Shown piece after piece: positions 1 through 9,337 of a stretch of 64,000 nt of DNA (its first letter is position 1; the number at the start of each line of letters is the position of its first letter). The stretch is from CAVQCA01 sp963710815. GTDB lineage: Bacteria > Pseudomonadota > Gammaproteobacteria > UBA9214. Position numbers and translations under genes: made by a program. The stretch lies in the NCBI GenBank assembly GCA_963710815.1, contig CAVQCA010000048.1:96715-160714 (forward strand). The letters are read 5' to 3'. The notes under the pieces are model-generated. The model was given only the letters and a program-made list of their open reading frames with translations, had not been told where the DNA came from and ran no database searches.

Positions 1-1
1 C

Positions 2-1489
2 GGATTTCGCGGCGAAGCCCTGCCCAGCATCGCCTCGGTGTCGCGTCTGCGGCTCAGTTCCGCCGCCGCCGGCGCGGCTTCGGGCTGGTCCGTGCACAGC
101 GAGGGTTCGGAGCTGACGGAGGCGCCGGCACCCGTGGCTCACCCGGCCGGCACGACGGTCGATGTCGGCGATCTCTTCTACAACACCCCGGCGCGGCGCA
201 AATTCATGCGCACGGAGGCGACCGAATTCAGGCACATCGAGCAGCTGATGCGACGCCTGGCGCTGAGCTGTTTCCCGGCGGCGCTGAAGCTGCAGCACAA
301 CCAGAAGGCGGTTTTTAACCTTCCCCCCGCGCTCACCCGGGAAGCCGAGGAACAACGCATCGCGCGGGTCTGCGGGCAGGCCTTCCTGGAGCAATCCGTC
401 CATGTCGAACTCGCGGCGGCGGGGATGGCCGTGCGCGGCTGGATCGCCCAACCGACCTTCTCGCGCAGCCAGCCGGACCTGCAGTACTTCTACGTCAACC
501 ACCGCATGGTGCGCGACAAGCTGGTGACGCATGCGGTTCGCCAGGCCTACGCGGACGTGCTCTACCAGGGGCGGCACCCGGCGTTCGTCCTGTTTCTCGA
601 CATGGATCCCGCGGCGGTCGATGTCAATGCCCACCCGACCAAGCACGAAGTGCGTTTCCGGGACGGTCGTCTGGTCCATGATTTCCTGTCCAATACGCTT
701 CACGAGGCGCTGGCGCGGATTCGTCCCACCACCGGCCAGCCGCCACCGGAGGCGCCGGCAGGACCCTCATGGCCGGAGCGCGCACCGTTGCAGGCCGGCA
801 TGGCGTTGCCCGTCAACGAGCAGATCGCCGGCTACGCGGCCCTGCATCCGCGTGCCGTACCTGCCGCGCCCGCACCCTCGTCCACGAAGGCGCGGGAGAC
901 CGGGGAATACCCGCTCGGGTTCGCCCTGGCCCAGCTGCACGGCGTTTACATCCTTGCGCAGAATGCGCGCGGGCTGGTGGTCGTCGACATGCATGCGGCG
1001 CATGAACGGATCACCTACGAAGGGCTGAAGGCCGCCTGCGCGGCGGAGGGTATCCGCGCGCAACCGCTGCTGGTGCCGCTCACCGTTCAGGTCAGCCGGC
1101 GCGAGGCGGATGCCTGCGAGTCGCAACAGGCGGGATTCGCGGCGCTGGGCTTCGAGATCGATCGCGGCGGGCCGGAACAGCTGCTGGTGCGCCAGGTGCC
1201 GGCGCTGCTGCACGACACGGATATCGAGTCCCTGGTGCGGGACGTGCTGTCCGACCTGATCGAGCATGGTGGGAGCCAGCGCCTGCAGGAGGCGATGAAC
1301 GAAATCCTCTCGACCATGGCCTGCCATGGGTCGGTGCGCGCCAACCGCCGCCTCACGATCGAGGAAATGAATGCGCTGTTGCGGGAGATGGAGCGCACCG
1401 AGCGCGGCGGCCAGTGCAATCATGGCAGGCCGACCTGGGTGCAGATGGATCTGGCCTCGCTGGACCGGCTGTTCCTGCGCGGCCGCTGA
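2..1489 (+). CDS. mutL: DNA mismatch repair protein MutL (5' end outside window)
   Basis: C-terminal ~495 residues of the mismatch repair ATPase MutL, entering in frame at base 2. The GHKL ATPase part is marked by GFRGEALPSI at the edge and LFYNTPARRKFM (nt 173-208), both MutL signatures. A proline/alanine-rich linker (about nt 725-890) leads to the C-terminal dimerisation domain. That domain carries DMHAAHERITYE (nt 986-1021), close to the DQHA(X)2E(X)4E metal-binding endonuclease motif, plus ACHGSVR and CNHGRP. These three motifs are known from MutL proteins of bacteria without MutH, so this MutL probably nicks DNA itself (inference). miaA follows after 48 bp in the usual gammaproteobacterial order. 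Confidence 0.97.
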   Translation, partial: GFRGEALPSIASVSRLRLSSAAAGAASGWSVHSEGSELTEAPAPVAHPAGTTVDVGDLFYNTPARRKFMRTEATEFRHIEQLMRRLALSCFPAALKLQHNQKAVFNLPPALTREAEEQRIARVCGQAFLEQSVHVELAAAGMAVRGWIAQPTFSRSQPDLQYFYVNHRMVRDKLVTHAVRQAYADVLYQGRHPAFVLFLDMDPAAVDVNAHPTKHEVRFRDGRLVHDFLSNTLHEALARIRPTTGQPPPEAPAGPSWPERAPLQAGMALPVNEQIAGYAALHPRAVPAAPAPSSTKARETGEYPLGFALAQLHGVYILAQNARGLVVVDMHAAHERITYEGLKAACAAEGIRAQPLLVPLTVQVSRREADACESQQAGFAALGFEIDRGGPEQLLVRQVPALLHDTDIESLVRDVLSDLIEHGGSQRLQEAMNEILSTMACHGSVRANRRLTIEEMNALLREMERTERGGQCNHGRPTWVQMDLASLDRLFLRGR

Positions 1490-1537
1490 CGCGGGGGCGC
1501 GGCATACCCCCATGCAGTCGGATCGCAGTGAGCCTGT

Positions 1538-2497
1538 ATGACGGCCTCCCTCTCGCCGGAAGGACTGCCGCCCGTGGTATTTCTCATGGGACCGACGGCC
1601 TCGGGCAAGACGGAACTCGCGGCCGGGCTGGTCAGGCGCTTTCCCCTGGAGATCATCAGCGTGGACTCGGCCATGGTTTACCGGGGAATGGCCATCGGCA
1701 CCGCCAGACCGGATCCCGAGCTGTTGCGGGCGGCGCCCCATCGCCTGATCGACTTCCGCGATCCGGGCGAACCGTATTCGGCGGCCGAATTCCGCCGGGA
1801 CGCCCTCAGGGAAATGGCGGATATCACCGCCAGGGGGCGTATCCCGCTGCTGGTCGGCGGCACGCTGCTGTATTTCCGCACCCTGGAACAGGGATTGTCC
1901 GTGCTGCCCGCGGCGGACCCGGCGGTGCGCGCCCGGCTCGACGCCGAGGCGCAGCGAATCGGCCTGGAAGGACTCCATGCGCGTCTGCAGGCGATCGATC
2001 CGTCATCGGCGGCGCGCATCCACGCCAATGACCCGCAACGCATCCAGCGTGCGCTGGAGGTCTATGAGCTGACCGGCCGGCCGCTGAGTGAGTTTCACCG
2101 GCGGGGTCGGGAGGCGGCGCTCCCCAATCGGGTCATCAAGCTCATCGTGGCGCCGCGGGATCGGGCGATGATGCAGGCGCGTATTGAACGGCGCTTTCGG
2201 GACATGCTGGCCGCCGGTTTTGTCGAGGAAGTCCGGGCGCTGTATCAACGGGGGGACCTGCACGCTGAATTTCCTGCCTTGCGTGCGGTCGGTTACCGGC
2301 AGGTCTGGGCTTTCCTGGCGGGCGAAATCGACTATGATGCGATGGTAAATCAGGCTATAGTCGCTACCCGCCAGTACGCCAGGCGCCAGATGACCTGGCT
2401 GCGCGGCGAGGCGGACGGGAAATGGTTTGTCGCGGAGGACCCCGGTGTTGCGGATCAGCTGTGCCGCCACCTGGAATCCGGGCTTGCCCACGACTAA
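1538..2497 (+). CDS. miaA: tRNA dimethylallyltransferase MiaA
   Basis: Transfers the dimethylallyl group to N6 of A37 in tRNAs that read UNN codons, the first step of ms2i6A formation in the cytoplasm. The 319-residue protein has the P-loop GPTASGKTE near residues 18-26, then ISVDSAMVYRGMAIGTA (the DSxQVYxxxxIGTAK-type motif, here with M) and RRQMTWLRGE near the C terminus, all typical of MiaA. Length is normal for the family. It sits between mutL and hfq, the conserved order in gammaproteobacteria. The ATG at 1538 gives the expected N terminus; no strong Shine-Dalgarno is evident. Confidence 0.98.
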   Translation: MTASLSPEGLPPVVFLMGPTASGKTELAAGLVRRFPLEIISVDSAMVYRGMAIGTARPDPELLRAAPHRLIDFRDPGEPYSAAEFRRDALREMADITARGRIPLLVGGTLLYFRTLEQGLSVLPAADPAVRARLDAEAQRIGLEGLHARLQAIDPSSAARIHANDPQRIQRALEVYELTGRPLSEFHRRGREAALPNRVIKLIVAPRDRAMMQARIERRFRDMLAAGFVEEVRALYQRGDLHAEFPALRAVGYRQVWAFLAGEIDYDAMVNQAIVATRQYARRQMTWLRGEADGKWFVAEDPGVADQLCRHLESGLAHD

Positions 2498-2620
2498 AAC
2501 AAGTATGTGATTGTCCTTAAAATTTAGTATTATATCCTCACCTGAGACAGGCGCGTTCGTGGAAGAAATACCCAGGGAGATAATATTTTGGTTTATGGGA
2601 CTAGAAAAAGGAGAACCGAC

Positions 2621-2875
2621 ATGAATAGAGGACAATCTTTGCAGGATCCGTTTCTGAATGCCTTGCGCAAGGAGAGAGTCCCGGTGTCAATCTATCTGGT
2701 CAATGGGATCAAGCTTCAGGGACAGATCGAATCCTTCGACCAGTTTGTGGTGCTTCTCAAGAATGCCGTCAGCCAGATGGTTTACAAGCATGCGATTTCG
2801 ACGGTCGTGCCGGCACGCAACGTGCGGATTTCCGGGCCGGAAGTGAATGATACGCCTGAACCGGGGAATGCCTGA
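2621..2875 (+). CDS. hfq: RNA chaperone Hfq
   Basis: Hexameric Sm-like RNA chaperone that pairs small RNAs with mRNAs. The 84-residue product starts with the QSLQDPFLNALRKERVPVSI core, followed by LVNGIKLQGQIESFDQFVVL (Sm1) and YKHAISTVVPAR (Sm2, with the YKHA proximal-face motif). The C-terminal tail is short. The start at 2621 is preferred over upstream codons because AAAAGGAGA lies just before it and the family begins at this residue. Its presence is relevant to the small RNA candidate at 41.4-41.6 kb. Confidence 0.98.
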   Translation: MNRGQSLQDPFLNALRKERVPVSIYLVNGIKLQGQIESFDQFVVLLKNAVSQMVYKHAISTVVPARNVRISGPEVNDTPEPGNA

Positions 2876-2903
2876 CCACATCACCAGGCTCACGGGAGGT
2901 TGA

Positions 2904-4224
2904 TTGTTCGAACGCCCCGACAGTGGTGAACGGGCTGTTCTGGTCCATGTGAACTTTCCTTCTGATACCGATCAGGAGGATCTCCAGGAATTCACTGAGC
3001 TGGTGCGCTCTGCGGGCGCTGAGCACGGTTGCGGTGATCACCGCGTCACGGGCGGCCCCGGAGCCCCGGCTGTTCATCGGTCAGGGCAAGGCCGGGGAGA
3101 TCCTCGCCGCGGTGCGCGAGCATGAGGCCGATGTGGTCATCTTCAATCATGCCCTGCGGCCCAGCCAGGAAAGAAATCTGGAACGACTGCTGTCGTGCCG
3201 CGTCTTGTCCCGCACGGGCCTGATACTCGATATCTTCGCCCAGCGGGCGCGCTCTTTCGAGGGCAAGCTGCAGGTGGAGCTGGCTCAGCTGCGGCACCTG
3301 TCCACGCGCCTGGTCAGGGGCTGGACCCACCTGGAGCGGCAAAAGGGCGGCATAGGCCTGCGCGGTCCGGGTGAGACCCAGCTGGAATCCGACCGCCGCA
3401 TGGTCAACGCGCGCATCAGGATGATCAACAGGCGACTGGAAAAGGTCGGGCGGCAACGCGATCAGGGAAGGCGCGCGCGCAACCGCGCGGAGGTGCCTGC
3501 GGTTTCCGTCGTCGGCTACACCAACGCCGGGAAATCCACCCTGTTCAATGCCCTTACCGGCGCGCATGTCTATGCGGCCGACCAGCTTTTCGCCACCCTG
3601 GACCCGATCCTGCGGCGCATCGATCTGCCGGGCATCGGCCCGCTGGTGCTCGCCGACACCGTGGGATTCATCCGCCATCTGCCCCATGACCTGGTGGCAG
3701 CGTTCCGCGCCACACTCGAGGAAACCTGCCAGGCCGATCTGCTGCTGCACGTGATCGACGTGAATGACGCGCAGCGCCGGGCGCATATCGAGCAGGTGAA
3801 CGAGGTGTTGCGCGAAATCGGCGCCAGTGACATTCCCCAGGTGTGCATCTATAACAAGATCGATCTCACCGGAGACGAGCCGCATGTCGAACGCAATGAC
3901 GCAGGACTGATCGACAGGGTGTGGCTGTCGGCCCGAAACGGGGATGGACTTGATCAGCTGACACTGGCGTTGACGGAGTATTTTCAGGGTGTACAGGTGC
4001 ACGGCTGGCTGCGCCTGCCACCCCAGGCGGGTGCGATCCGCTCCAGTCTGTACCAGGCGGGTGGCATACTTTCCGAACGGGTGGATGACCTGGGCCGCTG
4101 GTGGATCGAGGTCCGCATGCCCCGTCGTGAGATCGATCGTCTGCTGAGTGATGCCGTGCCGGGATGTGAATTTCATCCGGCCATTTCGGCTGATCTCCTT
4201 GCGGCTACTGCCCAAGCTTCTTAA
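2904..4224 (+). CDS. hflX: Ribosome-associated GTPase HflX, interrupted by one frameshift
   Basis: Ribosome-splitting GTPase of the Obg-HflX superfamily. The start is a TTG at 2904 behind GGGAGGT, giving MFERPDSGERAVLVHV, the normal HflX N terminus. Frame is lost at about 3027: the first frame ends AGAEHGCGDH, whereas the family-like continuation VAVITASRAAPEPR lies in the next frame. Removing one G from the GG at 3027-3028 restores one ~440-residue protein. Downstream are the glycine-rich GGIGLRGPGETQLE segment, G1 GYTNAGKST, G3 DTVGF and G4 NKID. It lies between hfq and hflK as in E. coli. I treat the break as probable sequence error, not a pseudogene. Confidence 0.93.
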
Positions 4225-4297
4225 ACTTCACTCTTTCGCGCCTACCGCCCGCATCGCGGTGCGGGCTGGTGCGTACAATCTGATAAGGGAGATATCT

Positions 4298-5431
4298 ATG
4301 GCCTGGAATGAACCAGGTGGTGACAACCGGGACCCCTGGGGCGGGAAGGGCGGCCACGAGGGTCCTCCTGATCTGGATGAGCTGGTGCGCAAGCTGCGTG
4401 ATGGCATGAACCGTCTGTTTGGCGGGCGCGGCGGCAAGAGCGGGGGCGGCTCGTCCGGCAATCCCCTCAGTTTTGGATTCATCATCGGCCTGGCTGTGGT
4501 CATGTGGGCCCTGTCCGGTATCTATATCGTCAACCCGGCCGAGCGTGGGGTGGTGTTGCGACTGGGCAAGTTCGAGGAGATCACCGGTCCCGGGCCGCAC
4601 TGGATCATGCGCTTCATCGAGACGGTCGAAAAGGTCAACATCGACCAGGTGCGCACCGTCAGCCACAAGGCCCAGATCCTGACCAAGGACGAGAACATCA
4701 TCCAGGTGGAGCTTGCCGTGCAGTACCAGGTGAAGAACCCGGTGGATTTCCTGTTCAAGGTGCGCGATCCGGATTATACGCTGCAGGAGGCGACCGAGAG
4801 CGCGATGCGCGAGGTCATCGGCAGTATCACCATGGACAACTTTCTGAGCGGCGGGCGAGGTGAACTCGTCTCCCAGACCAAGGAACTGCTGCAGACGATG
4901 CTGGATCGTTACCAGACCGGTCTGATGCTGACCAGCGTCAACCTGCTGGACCCGCAGCCGCCGGAGGAGGTGCAGGGCGCCTTCCAGGATGCGATCAAGG
5001 CACAGGAGGACGAAGTCCGTTACAAGAACGAGGCCGAGGCCTATGCACGCGGCATCGTGCCGAAGGCGCGGGGCGACGCCAAACGCATGCGTGAGGAAGC
5101 TGGTGCCTACAAGGATCAGAGCATCGCCAGGGCGCAAGGCCAGACGAGCCGTTTCCTGCAGACCCTGAAGGAATACAAGAAGGCCCCCGAGATCACCCGC
5201 AAGCGTATCTACCTGGATACCATGGAGGAGGTGCTTGCCAATACCAGCAAGGTGATAATGGATGTCAAAGGCGGCAATAGCCTGATGTATCTGCCGCTCG
5301 ACAAGCTCACCCAGTCATTACCGGACGCAAGCGCGCGGGCAGAGAAAGAATCCCAATCGGGCGCCTCCGCGAAATCGAGATCTCCGGAACCGGTGCGCCG
5401 GCGCAGCACGATCAGACAGGGAGAAAGATAA
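4298..5431 (+). CDS. hflK: FtsH protease modulator HflK
   Basis: Inner-membrane SPFH/band-7 protein that forms a complex with HflC around the FtsH protease. The 377-residue protein opens with MAWNEPGGDNRDPWG and a glycine-rich cytoplasmic stretch. A single membrane segment follows (about residues 50-70, FGFIIGLAVVMWALSGIYIV), then the band-7 domain (PAERGVVLRLGKF onward) and a charged helical region. The ATG at 4298 is chosen over an upstream in-frame ATG at 4148 because AAGGGAGA precedes it and the family starts with MAWNEPG. Its TAA overlaps the hflC start by one base, indicating coupled translation. Confidence 0.97.
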   Translation: MAWNEPGGDNRDPWGGKGGHEGPPDLDELVRKLRDGMNRLFGGRGGKSGGGSSGNPLSFGFIIGLAVVMWALSGIYIVNPAERGVVLRLGKFEEITGPGPHWIMRFIETVEKVNIDQVRTVSHKAQILTKDENIIQVELAVQYQVKNPVDFLFKVRDPDYTLQEATESAMREVIGSITMDNFLSGGRGELVSQTKELLQTMLDRYQTGLMLTSVNLLDPQPPEEVQGAFQDAIKAQEDEVRYKNEAEAYARGIVPKARGDAKRMREEAGAYKDQSIARAQGQTSRFLQTLKEYKKAPEITRKRIYLDTMEEVLANTSKVIMDVKGGNSLMYLPLDKLTQSLPDASARAEKESQSGASAKSRSPEPVRRRSTIRQGER

Positions 5432-6306
5432 TGCGCCCCACGAGAATACTCGCTGCGATAGTGGCGTTCGGACTGTTTGTCGCATGGACTTCTTTCTTCG
5501 TGATCAATGAGGCCCAGCTGGCAATCAAGTTCCAGCTCGGCGAAATCATCGGCTCGGAATTCAAGCCCGGCCTGCACTTTATGAAGCCGCTGTTCATCAA
5601 CAACGTCCGCAAGTTCGACAAACGCATCCTGACGCTGGATACCCGTCCGGAGCGCTTCCTGACCGGCGAGAAGAAGAACGTCCTGGTGGACTTCTTCGTG
5701 AAGTGGCGGATCAAGGATCCGGCGACCTTTTACACCGCCTTTGGCGGTGACGAGCACCTGGCGGAGACGCGGCTGCTGCAGATCATCAACAACAGCCTGC
5801 AGCTCGAATTCGATCACCGCACCATCGTGCAGCTCGTTTCCAGCGAGCGTTCCGAGCTGATGGAAAATCTCACCACCAAGGGCAATGACGAGGTCAGCCA
5901 GTTCGGGGTCGAGATCGTCGACGTGCGCATCAAGCAGATCGAGCTGCCGGAGGATGTGCGCAATTCCGTCTTCGCGCGCATGCGGGCCGAACGCGAGCGC
6001 ATCGCCAGCGAACACCGCGCCCAGGGCGAGGAGACCGCCAAGGGCATACGCGCGGTGGCGGAGCGGGAGCGGACCGTCATACTTGCGGATTCCCAGCGTG
6101 ATGCGGAGACCATTCGTGGCGAGGGTGACGCGCTGGCAACCGATATCTATGCCAAGGCGTACGGCCAGAGCCCCGGATTCTATGAGTTCTATCGCAGCAT
6201 GAATGCCTACCGGGAAGCCCTTGGCGGCAAGCAGGACATACTGGTCCTGCAGCCTGACTCCGAATTCTTCCAGTTTTTTAAAAACGATGCCGGCAAGAAG
6301 CCCTGA
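5431..6306 (+). CDS. hflC: FtsH protease modulator HflC
   Basis: Partner of HflK in the periplasm-facing HflKC complex that modulates FtsH. The 291-residue protein has an N-terminal signal-anchor helix (about residues 8-25, AIVAFGLFVAWTSFFVINEA) followed by a band-7 domain with KFQLGEIIGSEFKPGLHF and the conserved LDTRPERFLT. The C-terminal half is an alanine/glutamate/arginine-rich helix (ARMRAERERIASEHRAQGEE) and ends in the DSEFFQFFK tail usual for HflC. It begins inside the hflK stop codon, so the two are co-translated. Confidence 0.97.
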   Translation: MRPTRILAAIVAFGLFVAWTSFFVINEAQLAIKFQLGEIIGSEFKPGLHFMKPLFINNVRKFDKRILTLDTRPERFLTGEKKNVLVDFFVKWRIKDPATFYTAFGGDEHLAETRLLQIINNSLQLEFDHRTIVQLVSSERSELMENLTTKGNDEVSQFGVEIVDVRIKQIELPEDVRNSVFARMRAERERIASEHRAQGEETAKGIRAVAERERTVILADSQRDAETIRGEGDALATDIYAKAYGQSPGFYEFYRSMNAYREALGGKQDILVLQPDSEFFQFFKNDAGKKP

Positions 6307-6372
6307 GGTGCGGGTAAGCGTCCGGCGCATGCCCCGCGCCCGTGCCCGGGGCGTTTTGCGGATGCCCCCCAG

Positions 6373-6564
6373 TTGAAGTGGGGTGATCTGCTGAGCGCGC
6401 TGGCGCTGGTGATGGTAATCGAGGGCATCGTGCCATTCGTCAGTCCGCAGTCGTTGCGGGGCATGCTGGAGGCCGTCTCGCGCATCGATGACCGGACCCT
6501 GCGTGTGACCGGCCTGGTCAGCATGATCTTTGGCGTCATCATGTTGTACGTGGTTCGTCGATAA
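6373..6564 (+). CDS. DUF2065 (YjeT-type) small inner-membrane protein
   Basis: A 63-residue protein with two hydrophobic helices (LLSALALVMVIEGIVPFVSP and LVSMIFGVIMLYVVRR) separated by SLRGMLEAVSRIDDRTLRV. This layout and the position directly after hflC match the DUF2065/YjeT family, whose function is unknown. The start is a TTG at 6373 (MKWGDLL); no in-frame ATG gives the full first helix. hisZ begins 19 bp after its stop, so it is probably in the hflKC transcript. Confidence 0.85.
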   Translation: MKWGDLLSALALVMVIEGIVPFVSPQSLRGMLEAVSRIDDRTLRVTGLVSMIFGVIMLYVVRR

Positions 6565-6583
6565 CGGCCCCCGTGAGAGCGTG

Positions 6584-7870
6584 ATGAGCAATTGCGATCA
6601 ATGGCTGCTGCCGGAAGGCATCGAGGAAGTCCTGCCGCCGCATGCCTGGCGGATGGAGTGCGCGCGCCGGGAGTTGCTCGACCTGTACTCGAGCTGGGGC
6701 TACGAACTGATCATTCCGCCCTTCATCGAATATCTGGAGTCCCTGCTGACCGGCACCGGTCACGACCTCGACCTGCAGACCTTCAAGCTGACCGACCAGC
6801 TCAACGGGCGCATGATGGGCGTGCGCGCCGACATGACGCCGCAGGCCGCACGCATCGACGCGCATCCGCTCAGGCGGGACACGCCCTCGCGCCTGTGTTA
6901 CCTGGGGACGGTGCTGCATACCCGGCCCGATGGTTTCGCCGGGACGCGCAGCCCCATGCAGGTGGGCGCCGAACTGTTCGGCCACGGCGGCATCGAGAGC
7001 GATGTCGAGATCCTCAGTCTGGTGCTCGAGACGCTGGCGCTGATGGGGATCACGAATGTGCACATGGATCTCGGCCATGTCGGCATCTTTCGGGGCCTGG
7101 CCGAAGAGGCCGGACTCGAGGGGCCCATGGAAACCGCCCTGTTCGATGCCCTGCAGCGCAAGGCGATTCCCGAGATCGGAGAGCTCCTGGCCGCCACGAC
7201 GATCGATGAGTCGCATCGTCGCCGGTTTGCGAGTCTGGCCGAACTCAACGGCGGATGGGAGGTGCTGGACCTCGCCCGCGAACGGCTGGCCGGCAGCGGA
7301 AGCCGGGTGATGGCGGCGCTGGACAACCTGTGCACGATCGCCGCGGCGATGAAACAGCGGGCGGGTCAGGCCACGCTCTACTTCGATCTGGCGGAGATGC
7401 GTGCCTACAACTACCAGAGCGGCATGGTGTTCGCCGTGTTCGTTCCGGGACGTGGACAGGAGATCGCCCGCGGCGGTCGCTACGACAACATCGGTCAGGT
7501 CTTCGGACGCGCGCGCCCGGCGACCGGCTTCAGCACCGACCTGAAGACACTGATGGACCTCAGCCCGCGTGACTTCGGTGCGCCGCGCGGTGCCATTCTG
7601 GCACCCGCGGACGAGGATCCCACGCTGCTCGTGCGGGTCCGTGAACTGCGCAAGGAGGGTCTGCGGGTGATTTCCGCGTTGCCGGGGCAGCCGGGCGATG
7701 CCCTCGACATGGGTTGTGACCGGGTGATCGTCCGGGAGAATCAGGCATGGCGGGTCAAGCCGGCGGGTGAGGAATTGCCGGACGCGCCTGATAGTGGCAG
7801 TCCATTAAAGCAACAGACTCACCGCAAAGACGCAAAGGACGCAGAGAAATTCTTTAACGAAAACAATTAA
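6584..7870 (+). CDS. hisZ: ATP phosphoribosyltransferase regulatory subunit HisZ
   Basis: Catalytically dead class II aminoacyl-tRNA-synthetase-like subunit that activates the short HisG in histidine synthesis. Recognisable segments are WLLPEGIEEVLPPHAWRME, the motif-2-like MMGVRADMTPQAARI, and IARGGRYDNIG with GRARPATGFS near residue 310. The 428-residue length exceeds the usual ~390. The last ~25 residues (from about KQQTHRKDAKDAEKFF) are encoded by a dispersed repeat (7817-7894) that also supplies the stop codon, so the natural C terminus was probably around DAPDSGS. The ATG at 6584 is used because the first 18 residues of the longer reading frame overlap the preceding gene. Confidence 0.93.
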   Translation: MSNCDQWLLPEGIEEVLPPHAWRMECARRELLDLYSSWGYELIIPPFIEYLESLLTGTGHDLDLQTFKLTDQLNGRMMGVRADMTPQAARIDAHPLRRDTPSRLCYLGTVLHTRPDGFAGTRSPMQVGAELFGHGGIESDVEILSLVLETLALMGITNVHMDLGHVGIFRGLAEEAGLEGPMETALFDALQRKAIPEIGELLAATTIDESHRRRFASLAELNGGWEVLDLARERLAGSGSRVMAALDNLCTIAAAMKQRAGQATLYFDLAEMRAYNYQSGMVFAVFVPGRGQEIARGGRYDNIGQVFGRARPATGFSTDLKTLMDLSPRDFGAPRGAILAPADEDPTLLVRVRELRKEGLRVISALPGQPGDALDMGCDRVIVRENQAWRVKPAGEELPDAPDSGSPLKQQTHRKDAKDAEKFFNENN

Positions 7871-7894
7871 ACACTTTGCGTCTTTGCGGTGAGT
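7817..7894. repeat. Family A palindromic repeat, copy 1
   Basis: Arms CACCGCAAAGACGCAAAG and CTTTGCGTCTTTGCGGTG face each other around an AT-rich centre (TCTTTAACGAAAACAATTAA). The left arm is read through as the end of hisZ, and the TAA stop lies in the loop. It is the cleanest of six family A copies in this window (others near 14.0, 25.0, 31.8, 39.6 and 60.0 kb). Confidence 0.9.
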
Positions 7895-7974
7895 ATGGTG
7901 TTGATAGCTGAGCACTGATCAAGCGTTCGCCGCGAGGCGAACTTTTTGAATACTTCTGGATGAGAGTGGATTTC

Positions 7975-9273
7975 ATGGGAAAGAATGTTGTGGTCATCGG
8001 GACCCAGTGGGGTGATGAAGGCAAGGGCAAGGTGGTCGATCTGCTGACCGACCGGGCCGCCGCCGTGGTGCGTTTCCAGGGCGGCCACAACGCCGGCCAC
8101 ACACTGGTCATCGATGGCAGGAAGACGGTATTGCACCTGATTCCCTCGGGCATCCTGCGCGAGAATGTCCAGTGCTTCATTGGCAACGGCGTGGTGCTCT
8201 CGCCCACGGCCCTGCTGGAAGAACTCGCCATGCTGGAGGAAATCGGCGTCCCGGCGCGCGAACGGTTGCGCATCAGCGAGTCCTGCCCGCTGATCCTTCC
8301 CTATCATATTGCGCTCGATCATGCGCGCGAGGCGGCGCGAGGCAGCAAGGCCATCGGCACGACCGGCCGTGGCATCGGCCCGGCGTACGAGGACAAGGTG
8401 TCACGCCGTGGACTGCGCCTCGGCGAACTGCTGGAACCGGATCACTTCAGAGAGCGTCTGCGCGAGGTCATGGACTATCACAACCATGTCCTGCAGCATT
8501 ATTTCAAGGCGGAACCGGTGGACTATGCCGCGGTCCTCGACGAGGCCCTGGCCCAGGGAGAGCAGATCGCCCCCATGGTCGCCGACATTCCCGGCCTGCT
8601 GCACACCCTGCGTGCGGCAGGCAGGAATATCATGTTCGAGGGCGCCCAGGGTGCGCTGCTCGACATCGATCATGGCACCTATCCCTATGTGACCTCGTCG
8701 AATACCACGGCCGGCGGCGCGGCCTGCGGCAGCGGTGTCGGACCGCGTGACCTCGATTATGTGCTGGGCATCGTCAAGGCCTACACCACCCGCGTCGGGG
8801 CCGGGCCGTTTCCCACCGAGCTGTTCGACGCGGACGGCAAGCACCTCGGCGAGAAGGGCCATGAGTTCGGCGCGACCACCGGGCGCCAGCGGCGTTGCGG
8901 CTGGCTGGATATGGTGGCGCTGCGTCGCTCGCTCACCATCAACAGCGTCACCGGCATGTGCATCACCAAGCTCGACGTACTGGACGGGTTGCCGACCCTG
9001 CGCATCGGCGTAGCCTATCGCCTCGAAGGCAAATCGGTGACGACCTCGCCCATCGGGGCGGATCTGATGGAACGCTGCGAACCCGAATACATCGACATGC
9101 CGGGCTGGTCTGAATCGACGGTCGGCGTCAGGACCAGGCAGGAGTTGCCAGCGGCGGCGCAGGCCTACCTGGCGCGCATCGAGGAACTCAGCGGCGTTCC
9201 CATCGATATCATCTCCACCGGCCCGGACCGCGTCGATACCATCATCGAACGCCATCCGTTCGCGGACGACTGA
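7975..9273 (+). CDS. purA: Adenylosuccinate synthetase PurA
   Basis: GTP-dependent enzyme joining IMP and aspartate to adenylosuccinate, the first committed step to AMP. The 432-residue protein begins MGKNVVVIGTQWGDEGKGKV, containing the QWGDEGKGK active-site loop. Further hallmarks are GTTGRGIGPAYEDK, FEGAQGALLDIDHGTYPYVT, and the GTP-binding STGPDR at the C terminus. The internal ATG at 7975 is preferred to 7960 because the family starts with MGKNVVV and GAGTGGA lies before it. It is monocistronic as far as can be seen; repeat copies lie on both sides. Confidence 0.98.
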   Translation: MGKNVVVIGTQWGDEGKGKVVDLLTDRAAAVVRFQGGHNAGHTLVIDGRKTVLHLIPSGILRENVQCFIGNGVVLSPTALLEELAMLEEIGVPARERLRISESCPLILPYHIALDHAREAARGSKAIGTTGRGIGPAYEDKVSRRGLRLGELLEPDHFRERLREVMDYHNHVLQHYFKAEPVDYAAVLDEALAQGEQIAPMVADIPGLLHTLRAAGRNIMFEGAQGALLDIDHGTYPYVTSSNTTAGGAACGSGVGPRDLDYVLGIVKAYTTRVGAGPFPTELFDADGKHLGEKGHEFGATTGRQRRCGWLDMVALRRSLTINSVTGMCITKLDVLDGLPTLRIGVAYRLEGKSVTTSPIGADLMERCEPEYIDMPGWSESTVGVRTRQELPAAAQAYLARIEELSGVPIDIISTGPDRVDTIIERHPFADD

Positions 9274-9337
9274 AGCAACGCGGGGCATGAGACAAATATG
9301 CGTCTGCTTGCAGGATGGTATGCCTGTTGACGTCCTT

